Shown: positions 62,096 to 64,000 of the stretch, piece by piece
How the letters are laid out: every line of letters begins with the position of its first letter
Position numbering within the stretch: position 1 is the stretch's first letter
From: Escallonia rubra
Taxonomy: Eukaryota > Streptophyta > Magnoliopsida > Escalloniales > Escalloniaceae
Direction: 5' to 3'
NCBI GenBank assembly: GCA_033065855.1
Contig: JAVXUO010001246.1
Coordinates: 62,001-126,000, forward strand
Length of the DNA stretch: 64,000 bases
The notes under the pieces: model-generated
Told to the model about the DNA's origin: nothing
The model's input: only the letters and a program-made list of their open reading frames with translations
Database searches by the model: none
Translations under genes and position numbers: made by a program

Positions 62096-62900
62096 AATAG
62101 TTGATGCCAAGGAAAGTGGGTTCATACCTACGTGAATGTGCCACAAAGACTGCAGTCCGAGTCAACTTCCAAGTATGCAAAGTGAGAGACAGTGAGGGCG
62201 GAGTAATGGCAGAGAGCAAGGCTTCCCAGACAGGCCGTGAGGAGTAGCAGTGCTGCGAAGACAAGGCTGAGACAAACAGGGCCGACAGTCGACAATCCAA
62301 GTCAGGGTTCGAGTCGGAGTCCAATGTTACGGTCCAAAGTCACGGTCCAAAGTTATGTCCAATTTTGTGTCTCTCTCTAGAATCCAAGAGCTCTCAAATT
62401 CTAGAGTGAGAAAGTGATTTTGTGAGAATGGAGAAGAAGTCCTTTTTTGAGTTGTAAAGTCCACTATTTATAGGAAACGATATGCTTATGTCATAAAGTG
62501 CCACATGTCGCCCCCTGGGAGTGACACGTCACCAGGGGGCCCAAAATACCAGTTCTTCGTTGGATTGTCAGTTCCCAAATTCGCGTTGCCTGCCTCGCAC
62601 AGCGTCGCTCTACCTGTCTGAGAAGACTGACCACACCGTGACAGCATGATCAGAGTAAGCCCGTTGCTCCAGCCACCGGTCCAAGCCCTTACTGAATCCC
62701 ACGAGGTGCGTCAAGAGACACGCAGAGAACCTGACAGCGGTGAGGGTTGCCCCTGTAGCTAACTGCTAGGCGGACTAGGCGCGATGCCCTTCGAGGACCT
62801 GCTCCCGTCCCGGAGTGACCCGTGGGTCATTGCCCTGGTGGTGTCGACGATCAACAGTAACATGAGTGGACATGCTCGCAGCTCAGTGCTCAGAGTCCGC

Positions 62901-63241
62901 TACGAGGGGTCCTCGTGCCGGAGCCCCCTGTGATTGTGACGGCGACAGCTTTAAGGTTGTGAGCCCATCCCGCTGCGAGGGGTCCTCGTGCAGGAGCCCC
63001 CCGTGATTGTGACGACGATGGCTAAAAGGTTGTGAGCCCATCCCGGTGCGAGGGCCGAAGCCCCCCTGTGATTGAGACGGCGATGGCTATAAGGTTGTGA
63101 GCCCATCCCGGTACGAGGGCCGAAGCCCCCCTGTGATTGAGACGGCGATGGCTATAAGGTTGTGATCCCATCCCGGTACGAGGGCCGAAGCCCCCCTGTG
63201 ATTGAGACGACGATGGCTATAAGGTTGTGAGCCCATCCCGG
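62901..63241 (+). repeat. Five-unit 73/65-bp tandem array
   Basis: Units start at 62901, 62974, 63047, 63112 and 63177. The first two are 73 bp and the last three 65 bp; the short form lacks the GGGTCCTCGTGC-type insert. Each carries CCCC(C)TGTGATTG, GACG(G/A)CGATGGCTATAAGGTTGTGA and CCCATCCCGG. Units 3-5 differ at only a few positions, indicating recent amplification. Confidence 0.9.
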
Positions 63242-63245
63242 AAGC

Positions 63246-64000
63246 ATGTAACATGATTGTGGCGCATGGGCGCGGTGCCTACAGCACGAGACAATACCTG
63301 GTGCCGGGGCACATGTTATGAAAATGGCGCACGGGCGCGGCGACGAACGTCGCGGAGACAATACCTGGTGCCGTGGGCACATATCATGGAAGTGGCGCAT
63401 GAGCGCAGTGACGAGCGTCGCAGAGACAACACTTGGTGCCGGAGCACGTGTTATGAAAGTGGTGCGACGATGAACGTCGCGGATCAATACTTGGTGTCGG
63501 GGGCACGTATCATGGAAGTGGCGCATGAGCGCGGCGACAAACGTCGCAGAGACAATACTTGGTTCCGGAGCACGTGTTATGAAAGTGGTGCGACGATGAA
63601 CGTCGCGGATCAATACTTGGTGTCGGGGCACGTATCATGGAAGTGGTGCATGAGCGCGGCGACAAACGTCGCAGAGACAATACTTGATTCTGGGGCACGT
63701 GTTATGAAAGTGGTGCGACGACGAACGTCGTGGAGCAATATTTGGTGTCGAGGCACGTATCATGAGGATGGCGCCCGGGCACGGCGACGAACGTCGCGGA
63801 GACAATACATGGTGCCGGGGCACGTGTTATGAAAGTAGTGCTACGACGAACGTCCCGGAGCAATACTTGGTGCCGGGGGCACGTATCATGATGATGGCGC
63901 ACGGGCGCGGCGACGAACGTCGCAGAGCAATACTTGGTGCCGGGGCACGTATCATGAGAATGACGCGCAGGCGCGGCGACGAACGTCGCGAAGCAATACT
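63246..64000 (+). repeat. Alternating 67/58-bp higher-order tandem array
   Basis: Monomers start at 63311, 63379, 63446, 63505, 63572, 63630, 63697, 63755, 63822, 63881 and 63947. Lengths are 68, 67, 59, 67, 58, 67, 58, 67, 59, 66, then cut by the window end. Long units open ACGTATCATG and hold GCGC(A)(C/T)G(A/G)GCGCGGCGACGAACGTCGC. Short units open ACGTGTTATG and lack the inner 8-9 bases. Nearly every unit has the hyphenated palindrome GCGACG-AA-CGTCGC or a close variant, and short units carry CACGTG. An open frame at 63257-63832 runs through the array but is a by-product of the repeat. Confidence 0.9.

Larger units (their letters stand above)
62096..64000 (+). repeat. LTR-like leader plus GC-rich arrays, copy 2 (runs off the window)
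   Basis: TTGATGCCAAGGAAAGTGGGTTCA at 62101 starts the same leader as copy 1, with TCTAGAATCC..CTCTCAAATTCTAGAGTGAGAAAGTGA and CCACTATTTATAGG (TATA type, about 62461-62474). After about 62860 the leader passes into two distinct tandem arrays. The two leaders have diverged clearly, so the copies are not recent twins. No coding sequence is recognised. Confidence 0.55.

Noticed and set aside
63257..63832. 191-residue open frame on the plus strand
   Set aside because: It runs through the 67/58-bp tandem array and repeats with it; long frames also exist on the other strand. No domain is recognisable, so it is a by-product of GC-rich repeats.
62901..64000. CRISPR-like regularly spaced repeats
   Set aside because: The units are head-to-tail without unique spacers, and the genome is that of a plant. 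They are tandem satellite-type arrays.

Overview
This is nuclear DNA of a flowering plant, most likely a eudicot. The genes have many GT-AG introns, the intergenic DNA is AT-rich, and there are nested LINEs, hAT-, Mutator-like and MITE elements, a tRNA-derived SINE and GC-rich tandem arrays. No family-level assignment is attempted. Five protein-coding genes could be reconstructed exon by exon with open frames.

Layout: (1) 1-1.3 kb, decayed LTR-retrotransposon pieces. (2) 3.1-24.1 kb, plus strand: a tandem cluster of three IDN2/FACTOR OF DNA METHYLATION (FDM)-type genes. Copy 1 (636 aa) has the complete zf-XS, XS, coiled-coil, XH architecture of the RNA-directed DNA methylation (RdDM) cofactor IDN2. 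Copies 2 (347 aa) and 3 (446 aa) begin just after where the XS domain would end, so they keep only coiled coil plus XH, and each coiled coil carries its own internal tandem repeat (63 bp x2; 117 bp x4.9). A 5'-truncated LINE with a perfect 16-bp target-site duplication, itself interrupted by a 1.06-kb hAT deletion derivative with an 8-bp duplication, sits just upstream of copy 2. (3) 27.9-46.7 kb, minus strand: SEC10 of the exocyst, 24 coding exons, 836 aa, intact. Two of its introns are swollen by transposons: two opposing LINEs in intron 8 and two related 1-kb GC-rich elements in intron 6. (4) 47.7-52.8 kb: a row of inverted-repeat DNA elements (two about 1.4-kb Mutator-like, two short MITEs) between SEC10 and the next gene. 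(5) 53.2-55.0 kb, minus strand: an alpha-expansin (259 aa, 3 exons). (6) 55-59 kb: non-coding, with one SINE. (7) 59.2-64 kb: two same-orientation copies of a repeat family with an LTR-like TATA-containing leader followed by GC-rich tandem arrays; the second runs off the window end.

The genes do not form one pathway: SEC10 serves vesicle tethering, the expansin serves wall loosening, and the IDN2-like cluster serves small-RNA-guided DNA methylation. The most interesting candidate is the IDN2-like cluster. Two derivatives lacking the RNA-binding module but keeping the dimerisation and complex-forming domains could act as competitive or modulatory partners of the full-length protein. That function is inference; the architecture is read directly from the sequence.
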